A program made the position numbers and the translations under genes. 64,000 nucleotides of DNA from the NCBI RefSeq assembly GCF_025144335.1, contig NZ_CP083539.1:2667501-2731500 (forward strand), written 5' to 3'. The notes under the pieces are model-generated. The model was given only the letters and a program-made list of their open reading frames with translations. It did not search any database and was not told the DNA's origin. The DNA comes from Jannaschia sp. W003 (lineage in GTDB: Bacteria; Pseudomonadota; Alphaproteobacteria; Rhodobacterales; Rhodobacteraceae). Below, one piece after another: positions 19,504-27,862 of this stretch (its first letter is position 1; each line of letters opens with the position of its first letter).

Positions 19504-19606
19504 GGCGGTGGCTCTCGGAGGATGTGGTGGGTGTGTGCGCGGGGAAAACGCGGGCTGCCGCCGCGCGGTTTCCCCCCGGGAGAGCGCGACCGCGAAATAA
19601 AGTTGG

Positions 19607-19620
19607 GGTATTTTGATACC
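19607..19620. promoter_or_regulatory. 14-base palindrome, possible operator
   Basis: GGTATTTTGATACC has perfect GGTAT/ATACC arms around a four-base centre. It sits in a locally AT-rich patch between the divergent secreted-protein gene and rplM, upstream of the rplM promoter. It may be a repressor site for either gene; the binding protein is unknown. Confidence 0.4.
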
Positions 19621-19668
19621 TTCTACGGAACCCGTTGTTTTCGCTGCGATGTTCCGAACGGGCCGCGC

Positions 19669-19696
19669 TTGACACTGCGCTGCGGGCCTCTACAAG
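19669..19696 (+). promoter_or_regulatory. Promoter of rplM-rpsI
   Basis: A perfect TTGACA (19669-19674), a 16-base spacer and TACAAG (19691-19696, four of six matching TATAAT) point at rplM, leaving a leader of roughly 45 bases. Confidence 0.75.
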
Positions 19697-19748
19697 CCGC
19701 CCATCCGCGGCCGGGCGCACCGGCCATTCGCAATCGAGAGGGCGAGGC

Positions 19749-20207
19749 ATGAAGACCTTCACCATGACCCCCGACGCGATCGACAAGAAGTGGATCCTGA
19801 TCGACGCCGAGGGCATCGTTCTGGGTCGCCTCGCGTCGATCGTCGCCACCCGGCTCCGGGGCAAGCACAAGGCCACGTTCACGCCGTCCATGGACATGGG
19901 CGACAACGTGATCGTGATCAACGCCGACAAGGTGCAGCTGACCGGCAAGCACCGCGACCGGCCCGTCTACTGGCACACCGGCCACCCCGGCGGCATAAAG
20001 ATGCGCACCGTGGGCCAGATCCTCGAGGGCAAGCACCCCGAGCGCGTGGTCACCCAGGCCGTGAAGCGCATGCTGCCCGGCAACAAGCTCGCCCGCCAGC
20101 AGATGACCAACCTGCGCGTCTACGCCGGCGCCGAGCACCCGCACGATGCCCAGGACCCCGAGGTTCTCGACGTCGCCGCGATGAACCCGAAGAACACCCG
20201 GAGCTGA
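19749..20207 (+). CDS. rplM: 50S ribosomal protein L13
   Basis: Early-assembling large-subunit protein; 152 residues. [49 protein letters not shown] and [17 protein letters not shown] are standard L13 sequence. The ATG at 19749 follows GAGAGGGCGAGGC; the frame from 19635 adds unrelated residues. It forms a two-gene operon with rpsI, two bases apart. Confidence 0.97.
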   Translation: MKTFTMTPDAIDKKWILIDAEGIVLGRLASIVATRLRGKHKATFTPSMDMGDNVIVINADKVQLTGKHRDRPVYWHTGHPGGIKMRTVGQILEGKHPERVVTQAVKRMLPGNKLARQQMTNLRVYAGAEHPHDAQDPEVLDVAAMNPKNTRS

Positions 20208-20209
20208 CC

Positions 20210-20707
20210 ATGGCCGAACAGATCAATTCGCTCGAGGACCTCCAGGCCGCCGTCGGCACCGCCGGCGAGGGCGAGGGCATCACGCTCGAGGAGACCTCGC
20301 GCGAGCCCGTGCGCGACGACCTCGGCCGCTCCTACGCCACCGGCAAGCGCAAGGACGCGGTCGCCCGCGTCTGGATCCGCCCCGGCAACGGCAAGGTCAC
20401 CGTCAACGGCAAGCCCATCGACGACTACTTCGCCCGCCCCGTGCTGCAGATGATCCTCAAGCAGCCGTTCCAGATCACCGACCGCGAGGGGCAGTTCGAC
20501 GTGACCGCCACCGTCAAGGGCGGCGGCCTCTCGGGCCAGGCCGGCGCGGTGAAGCACGGCGTCTCGAAGGCCCTGCAGCTCTACGAGCCCGGCCTGCGCG
20601 CGGCGCTCAAGGCCGCCGGCTTCCTGACCCGCGACAGCCGCGTGGTGGAGCGCAAGAAGTACGGCAAGGCCAAGGCCCGCAAGAGCTTCCAGTTCTCGAA
20701 GCGCTGA
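20210..20707 (+). CDS. rpsI: 30S ribosomal protein S9
   Basis: Small-subunit head protein whose C-terminal arginine-rich tail reaches the P-site tRNA; 165 residues. The core [20 protein letters not shown] and the end KSFQFSKR are diagnostic. An N-terminal extension of about 40 residues ([20 protein letters not shown] onwards) is longer than in E. coli and is typical of alphaproteobacteria. It starts two bases after rplM, and a strong terminator follows. Confidence 0.97.
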   Translation: MAEQINSLEDLQAAVGTAGEGEGITLEETSREPVRDDLGRSYATGKRKDAVARVWIRPGNGKVTVNGKPIDDYFARPVLQMILKQPFQITDREGQFDVTATVKGGGLSGQAGAVKHGVSKALQLYEPGLRAALKAAGFLTRDSRVVERKKYGKAKARKSFQFSKR

Positions 20708-20728
20708 CGTCCCGGCCCCACGCAGAGG

Positions 20729-20757
20729 AAGGCCCGCCCCCCGTGGCGGGCCTTTCG
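20729..20757 (+). terminator. Rho-independent terminator after rpsI
   Basis: AAGGCCCGCC (20729-20738) pairs perfectly with GGCGGGCCTT (20745-20754) around a six-base loop, followed by TCG. It lies about 20 bases downstream of the rpsI stop. Confidence 0.8.
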
Positions 20758-20843
20758 CGTTACACGCGTCCGCGGGCTGGAACGCAGAAACCCCGCTGCG
20801 TAGCATCCGGGGCGGGCCGTCCAGCCAGAGGGGGGAGAAGCGC

Positions 20844-21653
20844 ATGAAGGCCGGGGACGTCATCGAGACCATCGCGGAAGCCCTGCGCGGACAACCCGCC
20901 GTTCGCGCCCTCTTCCTGAGCGGCAGCCACGGAAACGGGCGGGCCGACGCCTGGAGCGACATCGACTTCATTCTGGTGTCGCCCGATGGCCCGTCGGACG
21001 CGGTCGCCGCGCTGTGGCACGAGGCCGTCGCCCGGACCGGCGAGATCGTGTTGTGGCGCGACCGCACGGTGCGCCCCGCCCTCGTCAACGCGATCACCGC
21101 GGACTGGACGCGCACCGACGCGGTGATCCTCACGCCGGAGCAGGTGCGCAGCCATCCCCGTTCCGGTCTCGTGCCACTCCTCGACCGCGATGACATCCAC
21201 GACAGCCTCCCGGGGGACACGCCCGCGCCGGGGGTCCCCCCGGCGCGCCTGCGCTACCAGTTCGAGGAGTTCCTCCGCGTGCTCGGCCTGCTCCATCTCG
21301 CCATGAGCCGGCAGGAGTACCTTAACGGCGTCACGGGGGTGTTCCACCTGCGCACACTTCTGATCGACCTGCTGATCGAGGAGAACGGGGCGCCCGACCG
21401 CGGCGGGGCGCTGCATCTCGGCCGGCTGCTCACGGCAGAGCAGACGGCCCTCGTGGCCGCGCTGCCCGTGCCCGCTGCGGAGCGCGAGGCGATCGTTGCG
21501 GCGAACCTCGCCTTCGCCCGCGCCTATCTACCCCGCGCCCGCCGCCTCGCCGCCGCGCGGGGGGTGGCGTGGCCGGAGCGGCTCGAGGCGGCGACGTGGG
21601 CGGTGCTGGAGCGTTCGCCGGGGATCGCGCGCCCCTACGAGCCGGAGCGCTGA
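20844..21653 (+). CDS. Nucleotidyltransferase-domain protein
   Basis: A 269-residue protein with an N-terminal polymerase-beta-type nucleotidyltransferase motif: GSHGNGRADAWSDIDFILV (about residues 26-44) holds the GS and DxD metal site. A helical C-terminal region follows, as in aminoglycoside adenylyltransferases and related small-molecule or tRNA-modifying transferases. GGGGGGAGAAGCGC precedes the ATG. The substrate is unknown. It stands alone after the rpsI terminator. Naming it an antibiotic-resistance enzyme would go beyond the evidence. Confidence 0.75.
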   Translation: MKAGDVIETIAEALRGQPAVRALFLSGSHGNGRADAWSDIDFILVSPDGPSDAVAALWHEAVARTGEIVLWRDRTVRPALVNAITADWTRTDAVILTPEQVRSHPRSGLVPLLDRDDIHDSLPGDTPAPGVPPARLRYQFEEFLRVLGLLHLAMSRQEYLNGVTGVFHLRTLLIDLLIEENGAPDRGGALHLGRLLTAEQTALVAALPVPAAEREAIVAANLAFARAYLPRARRLAAARGVAWPERLEAATWAVLERSPGIARPYEPER

Positions 21654-21741
21654 CGCCGCAGCGGCGTGCGTGGGGCGCGGCGAGCCGCCCACCCCGCGAC
21701 GCGTCATTGCATATCGGCACGCCCTGTCCGACCTATCCCCC

Positions 21742-22092
21742 ATGTACGCGCCCTTCTCCCGCCTCGCCCTGTTCCTCGTCCTGTGCGCCGGATTCGGGGT
21801 GCTGTTCTACGGCGGCTGGATCGCCTGGCGGGGCACCACCTTCTACGACTTCGACCCCGTGCTGATGGGCACCGGCGGCGGGCTGGCGCTGGGAGGCCTG
21901 CTGGTCATCGCCCTCACCGTGGGCGCCTTCGCGCAGGTGGCCACCGCGCGCGACACCGCGGCGATGCGCCGGGCGCTGGAGGCGCGCGGGGCGGAGGCGC
22001 CGCGCGGCCCCGCGTCCGCCGGCCCGGCGGCGCCCGGCGCGCCCGCGGCCAAGGGCCGCCGCCAGCCGGTGCTGCGCGCGCGCGAGGAGTAG
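21742..22092 (+). CDS. Small two-span membrane protein, unknown function
   Basis: A 116-residue protein with hydrophobic segments at about residues 7-27 and 43-66, then an alanine/proline-rich basic tail. The ATG at 21742 gives the topology directly at the N-terminus. A partial copy of the 3'-end repeat follows its stop. It lies upstream of the polyamine-type ABC genes, but the link is unclear. I do not recognise the family. Confidence 0.65.
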   Translation: MYAPFSRLALFLVLCAGFGVLFYGGWIAWRGTTFYDFDPVLMGTGGGLALGGLLVIALTVGAFAQVATARDTAAMRRALEARGAEAPRGPASAGPAAPGAPAAKGRRQPVLRAREE

Positions 22093-22095
22093 CGC

Positions 22096-22136
22096 GGGGG
22101 GCCTTGCCCTCCGCCGCCGCAGGCGGTCTTCTCCCC
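22096..22136 (+). repeat. 3'-end composite repeat, partial copy E
   Basis: Three bases after the stop of the small membrane protein, GGGGGGCCTTGCCC and a CCGCCGCCGCAGGCGG palindrome are followed by CTCCCC. This matches the left part of the composite repeat, but the GGTATTT tail is missing. Confidence 0.45.
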
Positions 22137-22161
22137 GCCGGAGCACTCGGGGAGGCGCGCT

Positions 22162-23016
22162 TTGCAGACGGACACCGCCCGCGGGCTCTCGCTGATCTCC
22201 GTGCCCTTCCTCTACGCGGTGCTCTTGCTCGCCGGGCCGCTGCTGACGATCCTGGTCTTCAGCTTCTGGAGCCAGGACTACCTGACGGTCGACCGCACGC
22301 CCACGCTGGAGAACTACCGCGCGGCCCTCGGCGAGCCGATCTACCGCACGCTCCTCCTGCGCTCGCTCGGCATCGCGGGCGCGGTCACGCTGATCACCGT
22401 CGTGCTGGCCTTTCCGGTCGCCTACTACGTCAGCTTCCGGGTGCACCCGTCGAAGAAGCCGCTCTGGCTGTTCCTGATCACGATCCCGTTCTGGACCAGC
22501 TACCTGCTGCGGATCTTCCTGTGGAAGGTCATGCTGGGCTACAACGGCGTCATCAACTCGGCGCTGGAGGGGCTGGGCCTCATCGACGAGCCGCTGCGCT
22601 TCATCCTCTACAACGCCAACGCCGTGGTCATCACCCTCTCCCACGCGTTCGCGCCCTTCGCGATCCTGCCGATCTTCGTGGCCCTCGAGCGGATCGACCG
22701 CTCGCTGCTGGAGGCCGCGCGCGACCTCGGCGAGAACGCGATCACGACCTTCCTGCGCGTCACCCTGCCCCTCGCAGCACCAGGCGTGGTGGCCGCGCTC
22801 CTGATCGTGTTCATCCCCACCGTGGGCGACTACATCACGCCCGCGCAAGTCGGGGGTCCGGGGGGCAAGATGATCGCCAACTTCATCTACGAGCTCTTCT
22901 TCTCGCTCAACGACCGGCCCATGGGCTCGGCGCTCGCGGTGGTGGCGATGGCGGCCGTGACCGTGGTGGCGCTGGCGGTCCTCTGGCTCGGCCGCCGCCT
23001 CGGGGGGGCGCGCTAG
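22162..23016 (+). CDS. ABC transporter permease, PotB type
   Basis: A 284-residue inner-membrane permease with six hydrophobic segments, of the spermidine/putrescine (PotB) class. The conserved EAA loop reads EAARDLGENAITTFLRVTLPLAAPGV. The start is a TTG at 22162 preceded by GGGGAGGCGCGC; no ATG is close. It is the first gene of a permease-permease-ATPase operon, with no gap before the next gene. The expected periplasmic binding protein is absent nearby. Confidence 0.88.
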   Translation: MQTDTARGLSLISVPFLYAVLLLAGPLLTILVFSFWSQDYLTVDRTPTLENYRAALGEPIYRTLLLRSLGIAGAVTLITVVLAFPVAYYVSFRVHPSKKPLWLFLITIPFWTSYLLRIFLWKVMLGYNGVINSALEGLGLIDEPLRFILYNANAVVITLSHAFAPFAILPIFVALERIDRSLLEAARDLGENAITTFLRVTLPLAAPGVVAALLIVFIPTVGDYITPAQVGGPGGKMIANFIYELFFSLNDRPMGSALAVVAMAAVTVVALAVLWLGRRLGGAR

Positions 23017-23814
23017 ATGCTGCGGGCCTACGCGCTGCTGTTCCTCGCGTTCCTCTACGCGCCGATCCTGCTGCTGCCGGTGTTCGCGTTCAACGACGGC
23101 ACCGTGATCGCCTTTCCGTTGGGCGGGTTCACCACCGAGTGGTTCGCGCGCCTCGGGACCAAGGCCGAGCTGCAGTCGGCGCTGGGCAACTCTCTGATCG
23201 TGGCGGCCTGCGCTTCCGCCGGCTCGGTGATCCTCGGGCTGATGGCGGCGCGCGCGGGCGTGCGCTACCGCTTTCCGGGGCGCGCGGGCATGCTGGGGCT
23301 GATCGTGCTGCCGATCGTTCTGCCCGAGATCATCGTGGCGGTCGCGCTGCTGATCGTCGCCGTGCAGGTGCTCGACATCGCGCTGGCGCTGTGGCTGCTG
23401 ATCGCCGCGCACGTGCTGATCTGCACGCCCTTCGCGGTGGCCATCCTGAACGCCTCGTTCCACGCGCTGGATCCGGCCATCGAGGAAGCCGCCATCGACC
23501 TGGGCGAGACGCGCGCCTCGACCTTCCTGCGGATCACGCTGCCCCTCGTGATGCCCGGCATCGTGGCCGCCGCCCTGATCTCGTTCACGATCTCGCTCGA
23601 CGAGTTCATCATCGCCTTCTTCCTCACCGGCTCCGAGACCACCCTGCCCGTCTACATCTGGTCGCTGCTGCGCTTCCCCAAGGAGCTGCCCGTGATCATG
23701 GCGCTGGGCACGCTTCTGGTGATCGCCTCGGTGGCGATCCTGAGCCTCGCCGAATGGAACCGCCGCCGGGGCCTGCGCCGGGCGGGCGCCGAAGACCACG
23801 GAGGGTTCCTGTGA
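23017..23814 (+). CDS. ABC transporter permease, PotC type
   Basis: A 265-residue permease, partner of the preceding gene. The EAA loop is EEAAIDLGETRASTFLRITLPLVMPGI, and ISLDEFIIAFFLTGSETTLPVYIW is typical of PotC. It starts directly after the upstream stop and overlaps the ATPase gene by four bases (GTGA). Substrate assignment as polyamine-like is by family only. Confidence 0.9.
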   Translation: MLRAYALLFLAFLYAPILLLPVFAFNDGTVIAFPLGGFTTEWFARLGTKAELQSALGNSLIVAACASAGSVILGLMAARAGVRYRFPGRAGMLGLIVLPIVLPEIIVAVALLIVAVQVLDIALALWLLIAAHVLICTPFAVAILNASFHALDPAIEEAAIDLGETRASTFLRITLPLVMPGIVAAALISFTISLDEFIIAFFLTGSETTLPVYIWSLLRFPKELPVIMALGTLLVIASVAILSLAEWNRRRGLRRAGAEDHGGFL

Positions 23815-24875
23815 GCCTCATCTCGCTGCGCGGCATCGACAAGCACTACGGCGACTACCACGCGCTGCGGAACGTCGATCTCGACATCGCGGAGGGCGAG
23901 TTCTTCTCGCTGCTCGGCCCCTCGGGCTGCGGCAAGACCACGCTGCTGCGGGTGATCGCGGGGTTCGAGGACCTCACCGAGGGGACCGTCGCCATCGGCG
24001 GCGCCGACATGGCGCGGGTGCCCGCCAACCGGCGGCCCACCAACATGGTGTTCCAGAGCTACGCGATCTTCCCGCACCTCACCGTCGCGCGGAACGTGGC
24101 GTTCGGGCTGCGCAAGCGCGACGGCTCGAAGGAGGAGAAGCGCCGGCAGGTGGAGGAGGCGCTGGAGATGGTGGGGCTGGGCGGCTACGGCGCCCGCTCG
24201 GCCACGGCGCTCTCGGGCGGGCAGAAGCAGCGCGTGGCGCTGGCGCGCGCGCTGGTGCTGCACCCGAAGGTGCTGCTGCTGGACGAGCCGCTGTCGGCGC
24301 TCGACCGCAAGATGCGCGAGCAGATGCAGGAGGAGCTGATCCGCCTCCAGCGACAGGTCGGCATCACCTTCGTGCTGGTCACCCACGACCAGGAGGAGGC
24401 GCTGGTCATGTCGGACCGCATCGCCGTCATGTTCGACGGGCGCATCGCGCAGGTGGCCGAGGCCGAGGCGCTCTACCGCCGGCCCGTCTCGCAGCGGGTG
24501 GCGGAGTTCATCGGCACCATGAACTTCCTCGATGCCCGCGTGACGGGCGACCGGGTCGAGGCGGCGGGCCTCGGCGCGATGGCGCGCTGGGAGATCGGCG
24601 CCGAGGCCGCCGCCTCGAATGGGACGGCGGTGGGCTTCCGGCCCGAGGCGGTCACGCTGCTGTTCGGCGGGCAGGACGCGGGGGGACACGAGGCGCGGGG
24701 CACGATCCGCGAGGTCGTCTACTACGGCGACATGACCTACTACGACGTGGCCCTGAACGGGGCCGAGCGCCCCGTGCGGGTCTCGATGCGCAACGTCCAC
24801 GGCCGCGAGGTGCTGGAGATCGGCGCTCCCGCCCGGCTCGCGTGGTCGCCGGGGGCGATGGTGCTGTTCGACTGA
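23811..24875 (+). CDS. ABC transporter ATP-binding protein, PotA type
   Basis: A 354-residue ATPase energising the importer. Walker A GPSGCGKTT, signature LSGGQKQRVALARAL, Walker B VLLLDEPLSALD and the H-loop VTHDQEEA are all present, followed by a TOBE domain at the C-terminus (from about residue 270). The GTG start at 23811 overlaps the PotC-like stop. A very long upstream in-frame extension across the permease genes is a shadow and is rejected. Confidence 0.93.
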   Translation: MSLISLRGIDKHYGDYHALRNVDLDIAEGEFFSLLGPSGCGKTTLLRVIAGFEDLTEGTVAIGGADMARVPANRRPTNMVFQSYAIFPHLTVARNVAFGLRKRDGSKEEKRRQVEEALEMVGLGGYGARSATALSGGQKQRVALARALVLHPKVLLLDEPLSALDRKMREQMQEELIRLQRQVGITFVLVTHDQEEALVMSDRIAVMFDGRIAQVAEAEALYRRPVSQRVAEFIGTMNFLDARVTGDRVEAAGLGAMARWEIGAEAAASNGTAVGFRPEAVTLLFGGQDAGGHEARGTIREVVYYGDMTYYDVALNGAERPVRVSMRNVHGREVLEIGAPARLAWSPGAMVLFD

Positions 24876-24956
24876 AGGCGCCCCGTCCCGGCCTCGCGCC
24901 GGGGCCTGTGGGTGGGGTTGGTGCTTCGCCGGGAATGTTCGTGCCGGCGGCTGCCG

Positions 24957-24980
24957 GAGGCCCCGGCGCAGGGCCGGGGC
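24957..24980. repeat. GGCCCCGG-type palindrome, copy 2
   Basis: GAGGCCCCGGCGCAGG followed by GCCGGGGC, directly before the stop of the MetE-like gene. An inverted GCCCCGTCCCGGCC...GCCGGGGCC relative lies about 70 bases upstream, after the potA-like stop. The gap between these convergent genes is therefore almost all palindromic. Confidence 0.6.
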
Positions 24981-24983
24981 GTG

Positions 24984-26111
24984 TCAGCGCACCGATGCCA
25001 GCGTCGCCCCCTCGGCCAGCGCGCCGAGCTTGGCGTAGGCGATCTCCGGGTCCACCGCGCCGAAGCCCGCGAAGGTCCCGAAGCCGCAGTCCGACGAGGC
25101 GACCACCCGCTCCGCGCCGACGATGTCGCGGAACCGGCCCAGCCGCTCGGCCACCACCTCGGGGTGCTCCACGAAGTTCGTCGTCGTGTCCACGACGCCG
25201 GGCACCAGAACCTTGTCGTCCGGGATCTCGGCGCGGCGCTCGTGCCAGACGCGCCACTCGTGGGCGTGGCGGGGGTTCGACGTCTCGAACAGGAGGTGCG
25301 AGGCCCGGACCTTCAGGAAGGTGGCGAAGACGGTGTCCATGGGCACGTCGCAGACGTGCGGGCCCTCGTAGTTGCCCCAGCAGATGTGGACGCGCACGCG
25401 GGCGGGGTCGATGCCCGCGAGCGCGCCGTTCAGCGCCTCGACGTGGCTCTCGGCGATGCGGACGAACTCCGCGTCCGTGAGGTCCGCGAAGAGCATGTGC
25501 CGCGACAGGGCCAGGTCGGGGCAGTCGAGCTGGAGCATGAGGCCGGCGTCCACGATGGTGCGGTATTCCTCGGCCATGGCATCGGCCAAGGCGGCGAGAT
25601 AGGCCTCGCGCGAGGGGTAGTGCGCGTTCTGCAGGAACAGCGAGATCAAGCCCGGCGAGGCGGCGTTCATGAACCCGTCGCGCGCGCCGTGGGCGGCCAT
25701 CGCCGCCTTGAGGTTGCCGATGTCCTTCAGCAGCTCGTCCTGCCCCTTGGAGCGCACCTCGCCCGTGCACATCGGCCGGGCGTATTGCGGCGTGCCGCCC
25801 TCGTCGGCGAGGCGCTTGAGGAAGCTCGGGAAGCGCTTGAGGTCGGCGGGGGCGTTGCGGGGGCTGTCTCCCGAGAAGCCGGTGTAGCGGTCCTTCACGT
25901 AGGTGGCGTAGCTAATCTTTGAGGTCTCGCCGTCCGAGACCACGTCCACGCCCGCCTCGACCTGCCGGCGCACGGTCTCGGCGCAGGCGTCGCGCATGAC
26001 GGCGTCGAACGCGGTGGGGTCAAAGGCCTCGCCCCGCTCGCGGGCGAAGATCATGTCCACGACCGCCTGCGTGCGCGGCAGGCTTCCGACGTGGGTGACG
26101 CGGATCGGCAT
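24984..26111 (-). CDS. Cobalamin-independent methionine synthase II family protein (MetE C-terminal-like)
   Basis: A 375-residue protein equivalent to the catalytic C-terminal half of MetE. Motifs are VTHVGSLPRT, VSDGETSKISY, RVHICWGNYEGP and SSDCGFGTF, where His, Cys and Cys would hold zinc. Free-standing relatives transfer methyl groups from small donors to homocysteine or act on other methylated compounds. The ATG at 26111 follows GGGGGGAGCTGCC; 12 upstream codons are ignored. It is the last gene of a cupin-ABC importer operon, which suggests its methyl donor is imported by that system. This last point is inference. Confidence 0.85.
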   Translation of the reverse strand: MPIRVTHVGSLPRTQAVVDMIFARERGEAFDPTAFDAVMRDACAETVRRQVEAGVDVVSDGETSKISYATYVKDRYTGFSGDSPRNAPADLKRFPSFLKRLADEGGTPQYARPMCTGEVRSKGQDELLKDIGNLKAAMAAHGARDGFMNAASPGLISLFLQNAHYPSREAYLAALADAMAEEYRTIVDAGLMLQLDCPDLALSRHMLFADLTDAEFVRIAESHVEALNGALAGIDPARVRVHICWGNYEGPHVCDVPMDTVFATFLKVRASHLLFETSNPRHAHEWRVWHERRAEIPDDKVLVPGVVDTTTNFVEHPEVVAERLGRFRDIVGAERVVASSDCGFGTFAGFGAVDPEIAYAKLGALAEGATLASVR

Positions 26112-26171
26112 GGCAGCTCCCCCCTTGGCTCGCCCAAGGGGTGGCACGCGCGCCCCTGCGCGGGCAAGCCG

Positions 26172-26987
26172 CTAGAGCCCCCGCGCGAAGGCCTCCTCGC
26201 GGATCAGCCGGTCCGAGACGGCCAAGAGTACCAGCCCCGGCAGCGCGGCCACGAGGGCGATGCCGGCCGCCGAGGCGTCGAGCGTGCCGCCCGAGATCTT
26301 CGAGAACAGGAGCGTGGGCAGTGTCACGACGCGGCCCTGCCCGAGCAGGAAGGTCAACAGGAACACGTTGGTGGAGACCAGGAACGCGAACAGCGCGCCG
26401 GCCAAGACGCCGGGCATCAGCATCGGCAGGGTCACGTGCCACAGGATGCGGACGGGGGACGCGCCGAGCAGGGCCGCGGCCTCCTCGTGCTCGGGGCCGA
26501 GGCCCTGCCATACGGCCGTCAGCATCCGCGTCATGTAGGGGATGCAGGGAATCAGGTGCACGAGCACGATGCCCGCGTATGTGCCCGCGAGCCCCAGCCG
26601 GATCGCGATCATCAGGAGGGCGAGCGCCACGGCGGCCTCGGGCACCACGAGCGGCAGCGAGACCGCGAACTCCAGCGCGCCCTTGCCGCGGAACCGCCCC
26701 CGCCCCAGCACCCGGGCCGCCGGAAGGCAGATGGCGAGGCACAGCAGCGTCACGGCCAGCCCGATGCCCACGGTGTTGAGCGTGGCCTCCCAGACGCGGG
26801 AGGCCGGGGACAGCACGTAGTCCCAGCCCGGCGGAGCGAAGCGGCTGGGGGGTGCCTCCCAGGTCCAGGTCGGGACCAGCGCCGGCCAGGCCCAGCGGAA
26901 CGCGAGGCTCTGGACCACGAGGGGCAGGAACGGGCCGACGGCGAAGCCCGCGACGAGCAGGAGGTAGATGCGGGCGCGCAGGCTCAC
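26172..26987 (-). CDS. ABC transporter permease, second of pair
   Basis: A 271-residue inner-membrane permease with about six spans. The EAA-type loop is EEAAALLGASPVRILWHVTLPMLMPGV. The start is a GTG at 26987 sharing a base with the upstream stop (TAGTG). It pairs with the preceding permease and the COG4134-like binding protein. The importer substrate is unknown. A 60-base gap separates it from the MetE-like gene. Confidence 0.88.
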   Translation of the reverse strand: MSLRARIYLLLVAGFAVGPFLPLVVQSLAFRWAWPALVPTWTWEAPPSRFAPPGWDYVLSPASRVWEATLNTVGIGLAVTLLCLAICLPAARVLGRGRFRGKGALEFAVSLPLVVPEAAVALALLMIAIRLGLAGTYAGIVLVHLIPCIPYMTRMLTAVWQGLGPEHEEAAALLGASPVRILWHVTLPMLMPGVLAGALFAFLVSTNVFLLTFLLGQGRVVTLPTLLFSKISGGTLDASAAGIALVAALPGLVLLAVSDRLIREEAFARGL

Positions 26988-27862
26988 TAGCGGCGGCCGA
27001 TGCGGCGCTCGAAGGCGCGGTATGCGAGGAGGATCGCGGCGAGCAGTGCGCCCGACAGCGCGATCAGCACCACTGCGGCGGCCATGCCCTCGACCTGCCG
27101 TGCATAGTCGGCGTCGTTGAAGAGGCGCCAGGCGAGCACGGGCAGCGTGTCGGGATAGCCCCCGCCGAGGATGAACGGCGCCTCGAAGGCGCCGAGGTTG
27201 AAGGCCAGCGCGATGGTGCCCGCGCCCACCAGCCCCGGCACGATCTGCGGCAGGGTCACGAGGCGAAAGGTCTGGGCCGGGGACGCCCCGAGGAGCTGCG
27301 CGGCCTCCACCGTGTCGCGGCCAACGCCCAGGAGCACGGCATGGACCGAGAGGGCCACGAAGGGCAGCTGCTTCCAGACGTAGACGGCGACAATGCCCCA
27401 GCCCGCGTGGGTGCGCAGGAGGGCCGGGAACGCGCCTGGGTCGTCGATAAGGCCGGCGGCGGCGGCGAGGCGCGACAGCACGCCCCCCTGCCCCATCATC
27501 AGCACGGCCAGCGCGATCCCCACGCCGTAGGGCACCATGAGGGGCAGCTTGTAGGCGTAGCCGAACAGGCGCCGGCCGGGGAAGCGGCGCAGCAGCAGGA
27601 CGGCGAGCGCGGTGCCGAGCACGAGGCTGATCGCGGTGGCGAAGAGCGCGTACCAGAGGGTGAGCCCGAGCGAGGCCCAGAAGCCGGGGCGCGCCGCCAG
27701 GGCGGCGTAGGCGCCCGCGTCGGGAAAGCGGTTCACGCCGAACCACGGCGCGAAGCCGAGGGATTGCAGGACGGCGAGCACCAGCGCCCCGCCGAACAGC
27801 CCCCCCAGCACGAGCGCGATCGGGGCCAGCGCGAGCGCGGTGCGCCAGCCCGCTCGCGTCAT
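26987..27862 (-). CDS. ABC transporter permease, first of pair
   Basis: A 291-residue permease with N-terminal hydrophobic segment and EAA loop EAAQLLGASPAQTFRLVTLPQIVPGL. PFILGGGYPDTLPVLAWRLF follows, as in YnjC/thiamine-type importers. It overlaps the binding-protein gene by four bases (ATGA) and the next permease by one. It is part of the cupin-ABC-MetE-like operon. Confidence 0.88.
   Translation of the reverse strand: MTRAGWRTALALAPIALVLGGLFGGALVLAVLQSLGFAPWFGVNRFPDAGAYAALAARPGFWASLGLTLWYALFATAISLVLGTALAVLLLRRFPGRRLFGYAYKLPLMVPYGVGIALAVLMMGQGGVLSRLAAAAGLIDDPGAFPALLRTHAGWGIVAVYVWKQLPFVALSVHAVLLGVGRDTVEAAQLLGASPAQTFRLVTLPQIVPGLVGAGTIALAFNLGAFEAPFILGGGYPDTLPVLAWRLFNDADYARQVEGMAAAVVLIALSGALLAAILLAYRAFERRIGRR

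Noticed and set aside
20844..21653. Antibiotic-resistance adenylyltransferase
   Set aside because: Only the general nucleotidyltransferase motif is visible; there is no specific similarity or resistance context.
21733..23799. A 688-residue minus-strand ORF
   Set aside because: Antisense shadow of the permease genes, rich in Arg, Gln, Asp and His with no domain pattern.
21666..24875. A 1069-residue plus-strand ORF
   Set aside because: Only the part from 23811 is real (PotA-like ATPase); the rest is out of frame with the two permease genes.
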